DNA of 64,000 bases from Diploscapter coronatus (lineage: Eukaryota; Nematoda; Chromadorea; Rhabditida; Rhabditidae). Made by a program: the position numbers and the translations under genes. Below, piece after piece: positions 23,137 to 36,728 of the stretch. Numbering within the stretch: position 1 is the first letter of the stretch; every line of letters begins with the position of its first letter. The notes beneath the pieces are model-generated. The model was not told the DNA's origin. It was given only the letters and a program-made list of their open reading frames with translations, and searched no databases. The stretch spans positions 56,063,249 through 56,127,248 of the forward strand of contig OZ038423.1 in NCBI GenBank assembly GCA_964036155.1, read 5' to 3'.

Positions 23137-24363
23137 CTTAATTTAATAAATTTATTTTTCTTCTAACCGAAATAAGCTTATTGCTATTTAATTTAAATAA
23201 GATCTGGCTCCAGTTAACTGAGATAAAATCTAGTTTCGTTAAAGTTAAAAACAAACCATTTTCAAGTTAACTCGAAAACTCAACTAAAAAGTCTCGTCAT
23301 TTCCCCCTTTTCTTCACGTATCTTTCACGTTAGGGTTGCCGTGACTTTCCGTCCTTAAATATTCAGGAATCGTGAGGCAACACGGGCTCATTCCCTATGC
23401 AATTTACGACAATCTTAAGGTCCTTTTAAATGGTCCCATTCAGAGGGCGGAGCCAAGAAAAAACTGCGGCAAAATTGCAATCCCCCTGAATATGTGAAAA
23501 TAGTGATCACTTTTGTCTTGTTGAGAATTCCTGAAGATGAATGACATCAACACAAATCATCATCTAAGCGCATGGCTTTTTGTAGATCATAGATTTTTAA
23601 AGTGAGCTACTCCTGCTGGGATTTGGCTATTTGTCATTTAACGTATCATGAGATAATATTATATAGTTTGAAACATAATCATGTTTATAATTTTAAATTT
23701 GAAAATATCATTTATTCCTGAGCCTAGTTTCTTAAATTACTATAAAAACCCTTAACTTGATTGTGTTCCCATTCACGTCATGTTTCAGATGTAAAATATT
23801 GAATACTGAAGCGCGTGGGGTGTTGAGATATTTGAAATATGTTGAGATGTTCATATCTCGCAGTGATTTTCTGCTAGCATATGAAAAAGCGGAGTGATGA
23901 AGAGTTGCTGCTGCCCCACGACTTTACATGGACATGCAAGCCACTTGCACAGCCTGTGCGAAAGGCGTTCTTCAGAGATTCAATGGCGTATTCCAAGCAG
24001 CACTCCGTCTTTCTCTCCCTTTTCCGCATTCTTTCTCGCCTTTCCCCAAGGGAGAAATCAGAAGGGAGAACGGAGAGTCGGGGCTGGTGGTGATCAACAC
24101 AAAATGACTGAATACGTGCCAAGTATTCGTGTATGCAAAATGCCCAACCCCCCGTTCTAATTTTTTATTTTTATTTTCTCGCCCCAAGCCTCTTCTCCGG
24201 ATTTTAGGCCCCGCCCCCTTTTTCTTCCCCTTTTCAGAATACAGCCCCCTTTCTTTCGACTTCTTTCATCCACCCTTTCGTACCTAAAACGTTCTGATAG
24301 TATTCTAATTTGAATAAACATTGAAATTTCGAGTCATAATATCACAATTACATTAGGAATTCG
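23137..24363. other. Intergenic between ceramidase and channel genes
   Basis: About 1.2 kb. The centre (23330-23500) is richer in GC than its surroundings and includes AGGGCGGAGCC; a related GGCCCCGCCCCC occurs near 24205. No exon is supported; overlapping frames at 23874-24187 are shadows of low-complexity CT/GA-rich DNA. Confidence 0.45.
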
Positions 24364-27300
24364 ATGTTACTACAATTTATTCTCGCTATATTTGCAGCCA
24401 TACAAAAGATAGAATCTAGATCGGTAGGCCATAAATTTGAATTTTGACTGCTTAAACTATCGAATTTAGATAGAAACTCCCTACAGCAGCATGGTGAACA
24501 ACATCATTGATGATGATCCGAATCCGATTTTATTGTAGGTTTTAATTTACCATTCTTTAAAAGTTGAAATACTGCAATATCATAAAATCGCAACATGCTA
24601 AATATTATGAAGGGACATATTTTTCTGGGCATGTATTAAATTTCTTAGGTTAAAATACTACATTGTAACGTCTATTCAAATATTTGTCCACCCTTTGAAA
24701 ACTTGAAACCTAAATTTTGCTGAGTTTTGACGTCAATATTCAGCATTTTGAATGACTTGTCTCTCAGACGTTCGTTTTTTGTCATTTTTCTTGAGCTGAA
24801 GTACGCCTGAAGCGCCTTTCAAAATTTTGAGTAACTTTTAAATTCTGAAGTTAAACTGTCAGAAATATCGTTAAAACTACAAATTTTAAATGGGCTGACT
24901 TAGTTTTAGAGTTAAAAAAAAATTCTATCTTTCAAAAAGTGCTAAATTTAAAATTACCACTGAAGTGAAGTTTCAAGCTCCATCATTTTTATAATACTTG
25001 AAGATAGCCTTATTTTGATCCGAACTTTGCAAATGCGTCGTTACATAAAACAATAGAGAAACTGGGTGCAATCGAGTGGGGATAATTTCGAATCTGTTGT
25101 CTGCAAAATTGAGATGTAAGCCGTTGTGTGGAACTCTTTGCCTGACACCTGCAGCAGCTCTGAACGAAAGAATAGGAAAGTGATTTGTTCAGGTTTCCGG
25201 CTCACATATCGCGATAGCCCGCCTAAACCGCTTAAGGAGTTTATGTCTTCCTGAGCATGCGCTCCTAGAATCTCAGAACTCAAAACTTATAGCGCGCAAA
25301 AACTAATAAATAACGGGTGAATGTAAAATTTGCTTCGTCGCTAAAAGGTGAAAAATGATGGAAAAACAAGGGAAGTCACAAGTTTGGAAGCATTTCTTAA
25401 ATTTTGAGGGCCTGCTAATGTCCCATCTCACAAATTTTTGAATAGCGTATGATAGAATTTGTAAATTAGGATCAGAATATCGTATGTATCACAAATGAAA
25501 TATTTTGATTCTGATCTGTTATTTGAATCGGTAAAGTAATTCTCTAATGCTTCGAGATTTTTAACGTATTCTGCAGTATTTTTTCAATTGTTATTTTTAG
25601 TTTATTACGATATTAAGGCAATTTCATTGCTAAATTTTAATGAAAAATTAGCCTTTAAATTGATCAATATAGTTAATTTTACATGATCTAAAATTGTTTA
25701 CAAGTTTCTGCGATAAAAAAAACTGATCTCCGTACACCTAATAGCAATCTTTGGCAAAGAAAACATGACATATGGAATCAATTAGTCGAAAGAAGTGATA
25801 GATCAGATGACTTTTCGTGACTATTCCTTATCATTTGCAAAAACTCGTGTTAATTTGCACTATTTTCGAGGATATCTATAGAATAGATATACTTGTTTTC
25901 TAATGCAATTATACTCCAGGCGCACTTAATCAAATTTTCGGATTTCATGCTTTCACTAATAAAGTGAGGGGATTTACGAGGAATTCGAAACTGGAGCTAA
26001 ATGACTCAGTTGTTAGAGGGGTCAGTTTTATTCGGTCCATTTTTCGCTATTTTCTTTTAATTTCGCCATTTTTCCAAAAATAGGCAAACTTATAAAATTT
26101 TCATTTTCGTCCAAATTTCCAGACTAACAATATGAATTTATAATAACACGGAATTGTGACAGTAGGCTTAAAATATTAGCCTCCAAATTGTGAGACTAGG
26201 GGTGCGAAATTTAATGCTCCCGACCAAAATTGTGCCCGACCGACTCTCGGACCCTCTTGAGTTTTGGTGCTATTTCCGCGCATTTTAGAACACATGCTTC
26301 GTCTATAAAAAGAGCTAGGACGAAATTTTGATGAATCAGACAAAACCGCGTCGAAATTAATGTGTAGATTCTCTTGAACCGACAACAACAAAATTGTGTA
26401 TTTTGATTAGACAAGGAGTTTTTAAACTCTTAAGAAGCAAAATAGAAAAATGAAGATGGTGTATTTTTAGATACGACGATAAACTCGAGTCCAATGTCAC
26501 GAGACTATTGGATTCGCTAATTGCAAGTCATGATAGGAGGATCAGGCCGAACTATGGAGGTAATATATCATTTTATATGCCTTTAATTTCATTGAAAATT
26601 ACATATTATTACATAAATTTAAAAAATCAATAGCCTGAATAATTAGTTACTTCGTTACCCACGAAATGGTATGAGAAAAGATCTCTCTTTACCTGGCCCT
26701 ATCTATACCCTTAGCTATGGGTAACGAATTGTCTAAATTGTTCAAAATATCATAATCCAAATAACGTATTTAATATCATTGTTCTGATTGATTGAAGAGC
26801 TTTTTCCCCTATTGGTTTAAAGCAACTGTATATCCTTGTTCTTTTCTTAATTTAGGATCTTCTTTATCTTATTCGAGTCCATCTTGGGTTTGCCTGCCCT
26901 TCCGACCAACCAATATACAATAATCGAATTTCTGGAATACGCGAGCCCCAGATTCTCTTAAATCCATTCTTTTTTCTCAATCCACCCCTATTTGGCTCCT
27001 AATTACTCAACTCCCAAAATCTATTGAGACGGGATTTGCGCACTGGAAATTCAGCTGAGAACAAAAACAAATTCACTTTCTCATTCCATTGTTGTTTTTC
27101 TGCGAGTTGATAGGGAAGCTTGTATTTAAATCATAAAGAGCCACAATTTTATCTAAGAGGGTCTTGAAGTCAAAATTATATTATGGAAAAGGCGAATTTT
27201 AAAGTATATCATAAAAGAAGAGAATTTAAAAATATGAAGGTTTTGTATTTAAAGTTAAAAGAACCTATCTCTAAAATGAGGAGATCTTATATTTTAAATT

Positions 27301-30300
27301 ACACAAGGAAAAGTTGGCTAAATAGCGGCACGTATATTTTTAATATAGACGGAAGCCGATCAAATCTAATAGAATGCTTTGATATTTGAGCCTTTCTGAA
27401 TTTAGATTCTCTGCGTCTCTGTACTTTTTATAATATGTTTTAGATGGGAAAGAACATTTGCATCTCTGTGCTCTCCTAAACTAAATTCTATTTCAATCGA
27501 ACGCATTTGCCTTTTTCTGAGTTGAGCTGGACGCAAATTTCATTGGCCTGGATTCTTTTATTCTGTTCCCGAAAAATCTCGGGACCCGATTCAGAAATTT
27601 TTAAACGTCAAAATTCGATTTTCACAGCATCAAAACATAGGAAAAGTCGGCAAAATGTTTCGCAAAAATTTTTCGCGCAAGAAAACGATTTTTTGTTGAA
27701 TTTTTAAGCGGGGAAATCGACTGTGAATACGCTATTTTTACATCCGAAAAATGTGTGGATTTGCGAATTTCAAAACAATAGAGTTAGAACACCTTTTGGC
27801 GTTTGGATTCGACCGAAAAAATCGAGGACTATTCGAGAAACTCCAGTCTCTTTTAGGCGTTACTTAAATTCATATTCGGTCAAGCTTCATCAATGGGGGA
27901 ATTTGATTTGTTTGAAAATGTCCTCTAGCTGCGAAAGACATTCAAAACTGAACCCTAAAAGCCTGCAGCAGAAAATAGACGCAAATCTGAAAGATTCGCC
28001 GCATAAAGTTTTCGTTTTGGAACGACAAACGGATAAATTTATGCAACTCCCGCAAAGCAGCAAAGTACATCGCGAATCGATTAGATGTTAAATAAATAAC
28101 CTAAAGGAATCTAAAAGATTTATTTATCTGAAATAGTGAATGAATTAGTTGAACAGAAAATGTCATTTAGGTCAACACCGTTTAAATTTGAATATATCTT
28201 AAATTTTTCTTAAATATATGAAAATATTGGGTAGAAAATACCATTTCGATAAATGATCTCAAAAATTTCAGATATTAACATACAGGACTTTAAATAAATC
28301 TCCATACCATATCTAAATCTCTTCGAATATATACCCCTCATCATTCTTTCATTTCAGTTTAAATTAAACGTAATGGTTTAATTGATAAACAAATAATTCG
28401 AAAATTTGTAATTGGAACACTTCTCAGGTTCTCCAATCGAGGTGAACGTCACGGCGCACGTGACTACAATCAGCGCTATTTCGGAAGTATCTATGGTAGA
28501 TTTTATTTATCTTACATTATTCTTTAGCTTATACACTTAAATGTCCCACTCCTACGTTCTTTTCAACCGGAACTTGCGGAAATTCGAGTAATTCGCACTC
28601 AAAAACATTTGGATGTTTACCTTTTTGAGTCGGAAATTTCTAGGAGTCAGAAAATAAGATAAATTGAATCGGGGGTTAATTTCAATAGACATTTGCCTAA
28701 TTTTGCTTTTAGGATTATACCCTGGATTTTTATCTGAGGCAGCGATGGAAAGACCCCCGGCTAAAATGGGACGGAAATTATCACAAGTTTTTGACAATAG
28801 GTACAAAACTAAGCATTAAATTTAAACTAGACTAAAATTATAGGAATCGATATGGTGAAACAAATCTGGGTGCCAGACACGGTAATATAATCAATTAATA
28901 AGTTAACTAATAGAAGTAGTAAGCAGTGAATAGTAAGCTTATTGATAAAATACTACAAAAGCTATCGCACCTTTTGCTTATTGCATTTATTACTGCCTTT
29001 TTGTGCGATTTCTGTTTACTACTTTTATTAATTGACACCGATTACTTGAATTTTTAATTACCCTAATTAAATGACCTGATTGCAGTTCTTTCCCAACGAG
29101 AAGAAGTCCTTCTTTCACGAAGCCACATCGCATAATTCGTTTCTGAGAATCGACAACGAAGGCAACGTTTTAAGGAGCATACGATTAACTGTAACCGCCA
29201 ATTGCCCCATGAATTTGTTATCGGTAATTAATAATAATTGACTTATATCATTATTCTAATTAAATAATTTTAGTTTCCACTCGATAAGCAAGTATGCGCT
29301 TTGGAAGTCGAGGTATGTTTTATAGACATTTTTATAAGAGTAATATCCAAAAATCTAGTAAAATATGCAAGCATAAATTGCTGAAAATGGATAAATCTCG
29401 AGTTTCGCAAAATACTTTTAAATACCGATTTTATATGTAGTTTAAATTAGATATTAGTTTTTAGAAACCATTAATAAAAACAGCACGGCATAAATTCATG
29501 AAATTTCTGAATTCATAAGCTTCATTACGTATTTGAAAAGACTTTGTGTACTACTTCATTAATGGGCAATTTAATATTTATTTTAATTAAAAAACTATTT
29601 TAGAGCTACGGATATGATTTAATCGATATAGTTTATCATTGGCACGGGGAAAATGCGGTTACGATAGCGGAAGACGTCGAATTGGCCCATTTCTCCGTCA
29701 GCGAGCCTCGATTCATCGAACGAGTCATATCTCTGACAACAGGTTAGTTTCTATTGCAATTAATAAAAAATAGTACTGTAAATATTGTTAATGACCGATA
29801 ACTTGGGACAAAGAAAAATGAAGCGCAATTTTGATGCGCAGAAATCAGCACGTTGTTTGCAGCAAACCTTACGACAAGCTCATCGATTTATTGAATCAAT
29901 GCGACGACTATTTGTGCATACGCAATGCACACACTTTGCATATTCTAATTTTTGCATTATTTATTTCGCCTCAAGTTATCGGTCATCTACAATATATAGA
30001 TTTATTTAACATTTAGAGTATTATCCTTGTTAATCATTCTCGAAAATTGTTTTTAGGAAACTATTCCCGCTTAACAGCGTATTTCGAGTTCAAGCGGAAT
30101 ATCGGATTTTATCTTATTCAAATCTACTTTCCGTCCAGCTTAATTGTGGTCATCTCTTGGTAAGTTGATTAAAATAAGATGCAGTTTGATGTGTTTGTTC
30201 TAGTTATTTATCATCTAGTCGGAAATTCGAAGTAACGAAAATTCTAATAACAGTTACTTATTCAAATGAAAAAAGATATTTAACTTTAAAATATATTTTC

Positions 30301-31872
30301 CCCAAAAATTAGTATCTAACCAAACTTTTGAAGATCAGCATGTAAACCTTAAAAAATTCAGGGTAAGCTTCTGGTTGAATCGTGAAGCCGTACAAGCACG
30401 AGTAGCAATCGGAGTGACTACGGTAAGTGAAGTTTCAGAATGAATAATTAATTTTAAAAAAGTCTTAATTACTAACAGATTTATTCGCGCCGTTTATAAA
30501 ATGTTACGAAATAGATCAAGCCGGGCTGCTCACAAATACTGGAAAATCGCACCTGTACTTGTATTGAATTCAAAATTTGCGTGCCTTTGTCTATCTTAAC
30601 TGTGGACAGAGACAAATTTGTCTCACTTGTTTACCTTTCTCTTTGCATAGTTAAGAAATTTCGTGCCTGTATCTTATCTATGAGCAGTCCAGGAGAAAAC
30701 ACAGGGATAATAAAATGACACATCCACACAACATTACATCAACCTAGAATATTGCAAATTTGTATCATTTGCAGGTTCTCACAATGACAACTTTGATGAC
30801 ATCTACTAATTCCAGCTTACCTAAAGTAGGAAAATTGTAGTTTATCCTCAGAAAAGTCATTATTTTAGGTCAGCTACGTGAAAAGTCTCGATATTTTCTT
30901 AGGCGTCTGTTTTTTCATCGGTAAAAATTGCCATTTAATCTTAAATAGTATTTCATTATCTTAAGTGTTCGCAAGTCTACTCGAGTATGCTGCGATAGGA
31001 TACCTAATGAAGCGAAATCGAAGCCTATTAAACACATCCCCAGTGCAGTACTATGAAACCGGTAAATTATTTAAATAAGGGATGCTCACAGACACTGTAA
31101 ATCCGTATTTACATCTTATCTATGAAAATTTTTGATTTAAATAAACTTTAAAACATAATATTTAGGTGACGGTATGCTGCGAAAAGAGGAGAAGAAAGAA
31201 CGTAAAAAGTCAAAATCTAAAAAGGATACCACGATCAAAATAAAGGTATTTAAATTGGAATTTCATGTCATCAAAGTGGTAGAAAAGCTAATTTGAAAAG
31301 AAATCACAATATTCCATCATAACCTTTATTATTTCGACGAAATATTACTTACGAAAAAAGTTAACATAAATACTTTATCCGAAAGCTATGGCTACCCTTT
31401 CATCCTTGCTAGCTTTTGCTTCGAAATTGATAATATAGCCCGATTTTCTCGGATTTAGATGGACGGGGATCAACAGGTTGATCAAAGAATTCCATTACTG
31501 TCGATGGTACCCATGCCTCCGATTCCATTCCAAAAACCCGCCACCTGGTGTGGTATTAGGCCTGCTCAGGTATTTATTTAATTTATAATTATTTCTAAAT
31601 AAGATGCCTATAAAATAAGTTCCAATATTAAATGGCCAACATTTTTTTAAATGCGAAAACTCATTATTAATTGTTAGAAAGTAAACGATATCCTCAAGTT
31701 TTTTCTCCTCGAGGATCTAGATTTTTGAATATTATTGCTAAAAATATGATTTTAAAAACTATAATTTCTGTTTCAGGTAGATTTGTTTTCACGGGTGGCG
31801 TTTCCTGCCTTCTTCATCGTATTCCACTTTATGTATTGGACGTATTACCTGTATATGCCTATAACTCATTAA
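24364..31872 (+). CDS. Cys-loop ligand-gated anion channel, GABA-A receptor-like subunit
   Basis: Seventeen exons: 24364-24423, 24470-24534, 26471-26559, 28428-28495, 28713-28800, 28844-28881, 29086-29223, 29274-29312, 29604-29742, 30057-30159, 30362-30422, 30775-30825, 30869-30920, 30966-31061, 31166-31245, 31459-31569, 31777-31872; 1374 bases, 457 residues. It has a signal peptide, an agonist-binding domain with [12 protein letters not shown], a Cys loop ([15 protein letters not shown]), then four membrane helices. M2 reads [17 protein letters not shown] and the M3 region [16 protein letters not shown] Lys-rich M3-M4 loop precedes M4 ([16 protein letters not shown]), which ends the protein. 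The closest families are nematode UNC-49/GAB-1/LGC-37/LGC-38; I cannot choose between them. The pore entry is QAR instead of the usual PAR. Confidence 0.92.
24535..28427. other. Two ~1.9-kb introns of the channel gene
   Basis: Introns 24535-26470 and 26560-28427 flank the 89-base exon 3. They are long compared with neighbours and carry no supportable exon. Open frames such as 27723-28091 (122 codons) have no homology, and their residues look like translated AT-rich DNA. First introns of this size often hold enhancers in nematodes; I see no specific site. Confidence 0.5.
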
Positions 31873-34800
31873 GTCATGTAAAAATATTCTGGCGATTAGT
31901 GGAAGTAATACGATGTGAGCTTGTAAAGATGAATTTAAAATTTAAAGAGTTATATTCGATAATTATCGTAATGCTTTTATTAGTTGCCAAATTTTTGGCT
32001 TCAAACTGATCTCACTGAAAACTCGTCTAATTTATGCATTCATTAATTTATTTCAATTGCTATTCTCCATTTTGAAGTGCCTAATTTCGTTGATTTGTTC
32101 AAAATTGCCACATTTCGAACTCAGGAGTGCTCCAAGCATGATAATAAACAAATTTAGACGTTTATGAAATAGTCGGCTTAAATTTAATCAGTATTCAGGA
32201 CGTCATATGTACAGGACTTTTCAAGTATTTTCGCACTACTTTGTTATCGCATAGGCACTCAAATTCTATATAGTAGCCGGAAAAATAAAATTGAGTGAAA
32301 ACCACTCACCCTAACCTAACAGCCAGAGGTGTACGAACTCGCCTCGAGTTAAAACCGAGTCCGAGTTTTTCGAATTCCGTACATCCTTGCTCCACGAATT
32401 TATTAACCACAACAACACGATCAACTGACGAAGATCTACAGTAGAAATGAATAGTAAGGATAATGTCTGCTGAATAAAAATATTATTTTCTGTTGAGCAA
32501 AAATCAATTCAATGATCTTATTTTCCATGGAGAGATAGTATCATTATCAACTGGTCTCAATTATACTAAAGTTTCATTTGCTGCACTGTACTTTAGTTGA
32601 ATCATAACCATTTATCATATTTAGTAATCAGTATATGAAACGATTTTTATTATTTTTTATTATTACACTAACATGTGATTTGAAAACCTAAGATGTTATG
32701 ATGCCACAATGCGCAAAATATTTTACTATTCATGCATGGGTCTATCTCTTCGACTATATGCGTGGGTCCAACTAACATTTATTTTGGGAGATTTTCGGCC
32801 CATCCTATTTTTATGGATATAATCTTGGCCGATTGGATGTCAAATCTTCTGATTTTCGGTCACAAAATTTCACTTTTCCAAATTTATCCTTTTTTTCTCT
32901 GAAAATACCAAACTTCGAAAGTTTCACACGCTTCTTGTGTAACAGAATTTCAAAGAAACCTTCAAATTTTGCAGACAAAATAAGAGAAAGTCTATGTTTG
33001 ATTTCTGAAATCATTTTTGGCGGGATGCATTTCAAAATTCACACAGACCGCTTGAAACTTTCGCTCCGCCCAAAATTGGGTAATAGCTCTTGAGGATGGC
33101 AAAACTTGCATGAATCCACGCATTTAAAAGCGATAAAACCAAATCACGCAATTTTAAATTGACATTTTAGGGGTTTTAATATTTTATGATCATTCGAATT
33201 TGTTATTTTAGCCAAGTAAACTTATTTCCCCTTTCTAGTTATTTGAAATTTACCGCAAAAACGCGCTTTTCTTCTTTCTCTGGGAAATTCCCTTTGTTCA
33301 GCCTAAATATTTATCCTGTTCCCCATTCGCCACAAAAGACGTTGAATATTAAAATTTCGCACCTTTTTCTGATAGAATTTCATTTTTTCCGCACAATATT
33401 ATTTTGCAGAAATCATTTGTAGTTTTGATGAACTCGGGAGCGCAAATTTCGTCCTCTTTGAAATGATTAGCCCCGATAATAAATGGCTGCACTCATTTTT
33501 GAAGGAAAAACGGACAACTAATGATTTGTGGGTGAAGTTTTTTGAAAGCGGCAAATGATCCTCATGGCTTAACTGGTAAGGGGGTGGATTTTTCGTGATT
33601 TTTTCGCTAAATTTCTCGAACTTCTCTCGAAATCGCATCACTTCGTACACATTTTCTGGGCTTTTGGCCTAAAATTCGAGAATTAGCTAATTTTTTCGGA
33701 ATACGTGTATTTTCTTTGAGTTCGCTTTTAGAGGCACTTGTAAGTTGTTGGGCACGCAAGTATGGCAAGTTCAGCATATATCAATGTTCTTGGGTCCCGA
33801 AAACTTCGGCTTTCTCATTTTAAAACGCCCATCTTTTCAAATTTAAACATAGTTTGTCCAATAAAAATGCCACTTTTGACATGGTCAGGCCTTCGCTAAA
33901 TTCCTTCGAATACTCTTATTTTAACCTAGCTTTGCACGAATTCTCCTTTAAAATGACGTACTTTTTGCCAAAAATTAATGCAGCCAGCCTAGGATAAATG
34001 ACGCAAATTTTTGCGCGGAAACGACGCTTTTTCTGATCCGCTTTCAAAATCCATTAAAATAAGACCCAATTTTGTTTGCATTAACCCCGAAAAATACCCC
34101 ATTAATTGAATTTTATCGGTTAATTTTAAAGCTGTTTCGGATCACGCTCAGTGCGCCTAAAATAGTGAATTTTCGGAGTTCGGCATATCTGATTTAAAGT
34201 GTTTCAGAGAAAAATGCCATTTTAATTTTTCTAGATGATTTCATAGTTCTTTGAACCTTGTCCTGATATTAGATTGTTTTCGCGGTCGAATTTTCATTTG
34301 TTTAATGAAAAATCCCGGAATTTTCCCCAATTTGTCTATTTCTTTGCATCTAAATGTCTACCGTATAACAAATTATCGAATTATTTTGAATCATGCTTAT
34401 AAAAGGGTCGATTTCTAGAATTTACGCACAATTTTCAAGTAACATATAGCCTAATTTATACACTTTGGGATTTTATGCTTTGAGCATATTCTGACATCAT
34501 CATAGAACTTTTGCAGGCGTTTATTTTCTTGCTTGAATGAACGCTTTCGCCAGGAAGTCGCTTTCAAAATATTAAACATTTTAAAAAGCGTTCCCTAAAA
34601 ATTCCTATATTTTAGTGCCGGATTTTTGGGTCGGAGTCGATTTGTACCATAAAAGGGATAATTCGGCCAAAACTGTAGAGGGTTCACTCTTATTTTTTGG
34701 CCAAGTCACCCTTTCGTGGCACACATCGCCTCCAAATCAATTTTTTCTCTTGACTAAAATTATGAGCTCACTTTTGCAACGATTTATGCATAGCCTATTG

Positions 34801-35036
34801 CCCTCTAGCCATTCCTCTATAAAATGTTTGACTAAGCCAATATTCCATTTTTGTCAATTCTTGGAAGATATTAGCTTTCGCAAACACGAATTGTGGGAAA
34901 AATTTTAATCATCGTTCCAAAATGTGGTCATTTTCTTCCATATGAAATTGTTCCATCGCGTCATATCTCGCATAATTTTGGCAAAAATCGTGACTCCGGA
35001 CAAAATCGAACTAGTTTCAGTAATATAACAAAAATC
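31873..35036. other. Intergenic, upstream region of flp-24
   Basis: About 3.2 kb. I found no coding exon, RNA gene or clear repeat on either strand; frames at 32811-33422 and 34615-35198 overlap on both strands, as expected for base-composition shadows. Long upstream sequence is common for neuropeptide genes with cell-specific expression, so regulatory sites are likely but not visible. Confidence 0.5.
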
Positions 35037-35823
35037 ATGTTCTCTCTCCGACAACTTGCCGCTCTCCTAGTCGTCCTCTTCGCCATGCTCTGCATTCTGG
35101 AGGCCCGAAACATGCCCTATGGTGAGTGGAACTTAGAAAATATTTACACTTTGAATTTTCAAGCATGTTTGAAATATGACATGTTCTCACGAAAATGATA
35201 ACTTCGACATCATTTTTTAGCATTCCTTAAAATGGTAGCACTATCGAGTTGTACCAGAGTTGTAATTAGACTAAATGATATCAAAATAGTAGCTCTACCA
35301 AATAATACCGAAAATGGCAACTTTAGAAGCCGAGGCCCTCTACCCAGGATACCGCTTCGATGGTTGGGCCGAAGCACCCATGCACAAGAGAGTACCTTCA
35401 GCTGGCGATATGATGGTAAGCACTTTGAAAGTTATATGAAAATGATTTTATCTTCGAGATATCGATATCAGATACCGTTTTAGGCAGGAATGTTCAACTT
35501 TCAATTTCATTCGAACTTCAATTGCAATTTGTAGTTGAATTAAAATTTTTAAAAGTTATCGAAGTTTAAATTAGACCGAAATTAGAGTTTTCCACCTTTC
35601 CATATCCCTGGTATTAGACATTTTAATGAAAAGTTTTCAACTACAAAGTTGCAGATCTTAATCTATTGAGTGAGATACTATCAGTCATTAACATTTTCAG
35701 TGAAAATACTTGTATATCCCTAAAATTTAATCGACAAAGTGGGAAAATTTTCTGATTGCATAAATTCACCCTAACGTTTTATTCTGGCATTTTTAGGTGC
35801 GGTTTGGCAAGCGAAGTGAATAA
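35037..35823 (+). CDS. flp-24: FMRFamide-like neuropeptide precursor (FLP-24 peptide)
   Basis: Three exons, 35037-35121, 35327-35415 and 35797-35823, give a 66-residue precursor. A signal peptide (MFSLRQLAALLVVLFAMLCI) is followed by an acidic/aromatic spacer and a single mature peptide flanked by dibasic sites: KR-VPSAGDMMVRFG-KR-SE-stop. The Gly before KR is the amide donor, so the secreted product is VPSAGDMMVRF-amide, identical to the C. elegans FLP-24 peptide as I remember it. The last intron splits the peptide between Met-Met and Val-Arg-Phe, so the amidated RF end lies on a 27-base terminal exon. The product acts on neuropeptide receptors after dense-core vesicle release. Confidence 0.95.
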
Positions 35824-36728
35824 GGGAACCATCCGACTACCGCTCGAGTTACCAGCAAAGATACCATCAAAAGACCCATCCTACCCATTCCAAATGGGAC
35901 AAACCAGTGATAGTCTTCAATTTTGTAGATTCATTTTTCTTTTGCACTTTAAGCCTCGTCGCCTCTCGGCTTTCTTCTAAAATACATGATCGTAGAAACT
36001 TTATATATTACTCTCTCTTGGGGACACGTATTTTCATTTTTTAATTGAAAAATGATCAGATTTTCTATCTGTGCAATACTCGAAAATAATAAAGTTTGCC
36101 CAATGTTATGTTGAACAACATAAGTCACAAAGTAATATTAATTTCATGCTACTTTTCTTATTTACTTATAAAACATCAATATATAAAAGGTTGTGCTAGA
36201 ATAAATCTCGATGCAAGTTTTCCTCATAGAGCTCCCAGATAGCAAAGAAATTTCCGCCAAATAATCCTGCTCTTTTGTCCCAGATTTTTGAACCTGCTCC
36301 AAGCCTGGTTTGGTCGAGATATGCTCTCCCGGTGGGGAGTTTGACCTGAGAGTGCGGCATATCTAATCTGTTTCTTTCCTCTCTCCCAAACCCCCTGGTC
36401 TCTAGCCTTTCTTGCATAACCCGTAAACAATGTCTACAGTAATGCTGTACGCTATTAGAGATATCTTTCTTCTCTAATTTATGGTCTGAGCCCGCCTATG
36501 TCTGACTATTTCCTCGTTTTTCGCTCTTTTCTCCCCTGACCCTTCTCCCTATCGGACCCAACCATCCCATCAGCGTTCTTCTTTTCACTTTGGATCCATT
36601 CAATTGCGCAACCCAGGCTAATTTCTCTTCTTGCTACAAGCAAAAAGTTGCACAATTGCTGACACCCGACCTCAAGTGACCGGAAAAGTCCCACAGAAGT
36701 GTCCCAAAGTGTTCCAAAGGCTACCAAA
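35824..36728. other. Intergenic, flp-24 3' side and bZIP upstream
   Basis: No exon supported. The right part (36490-36728) is CT-rich and probably 5'UTR or promoter of the bZIP gene. Overlapping frames on both strands around 36196-36745 have no homology. Confidence 0.5.

Noticed and set aside
27723..28091. A 122-codon open frame within a channel-gene intron
   Set aside because: No homology, no splice-site context, and residue composition typical of translated AT-rich DNA; the flanking channel exons join across it in phase.
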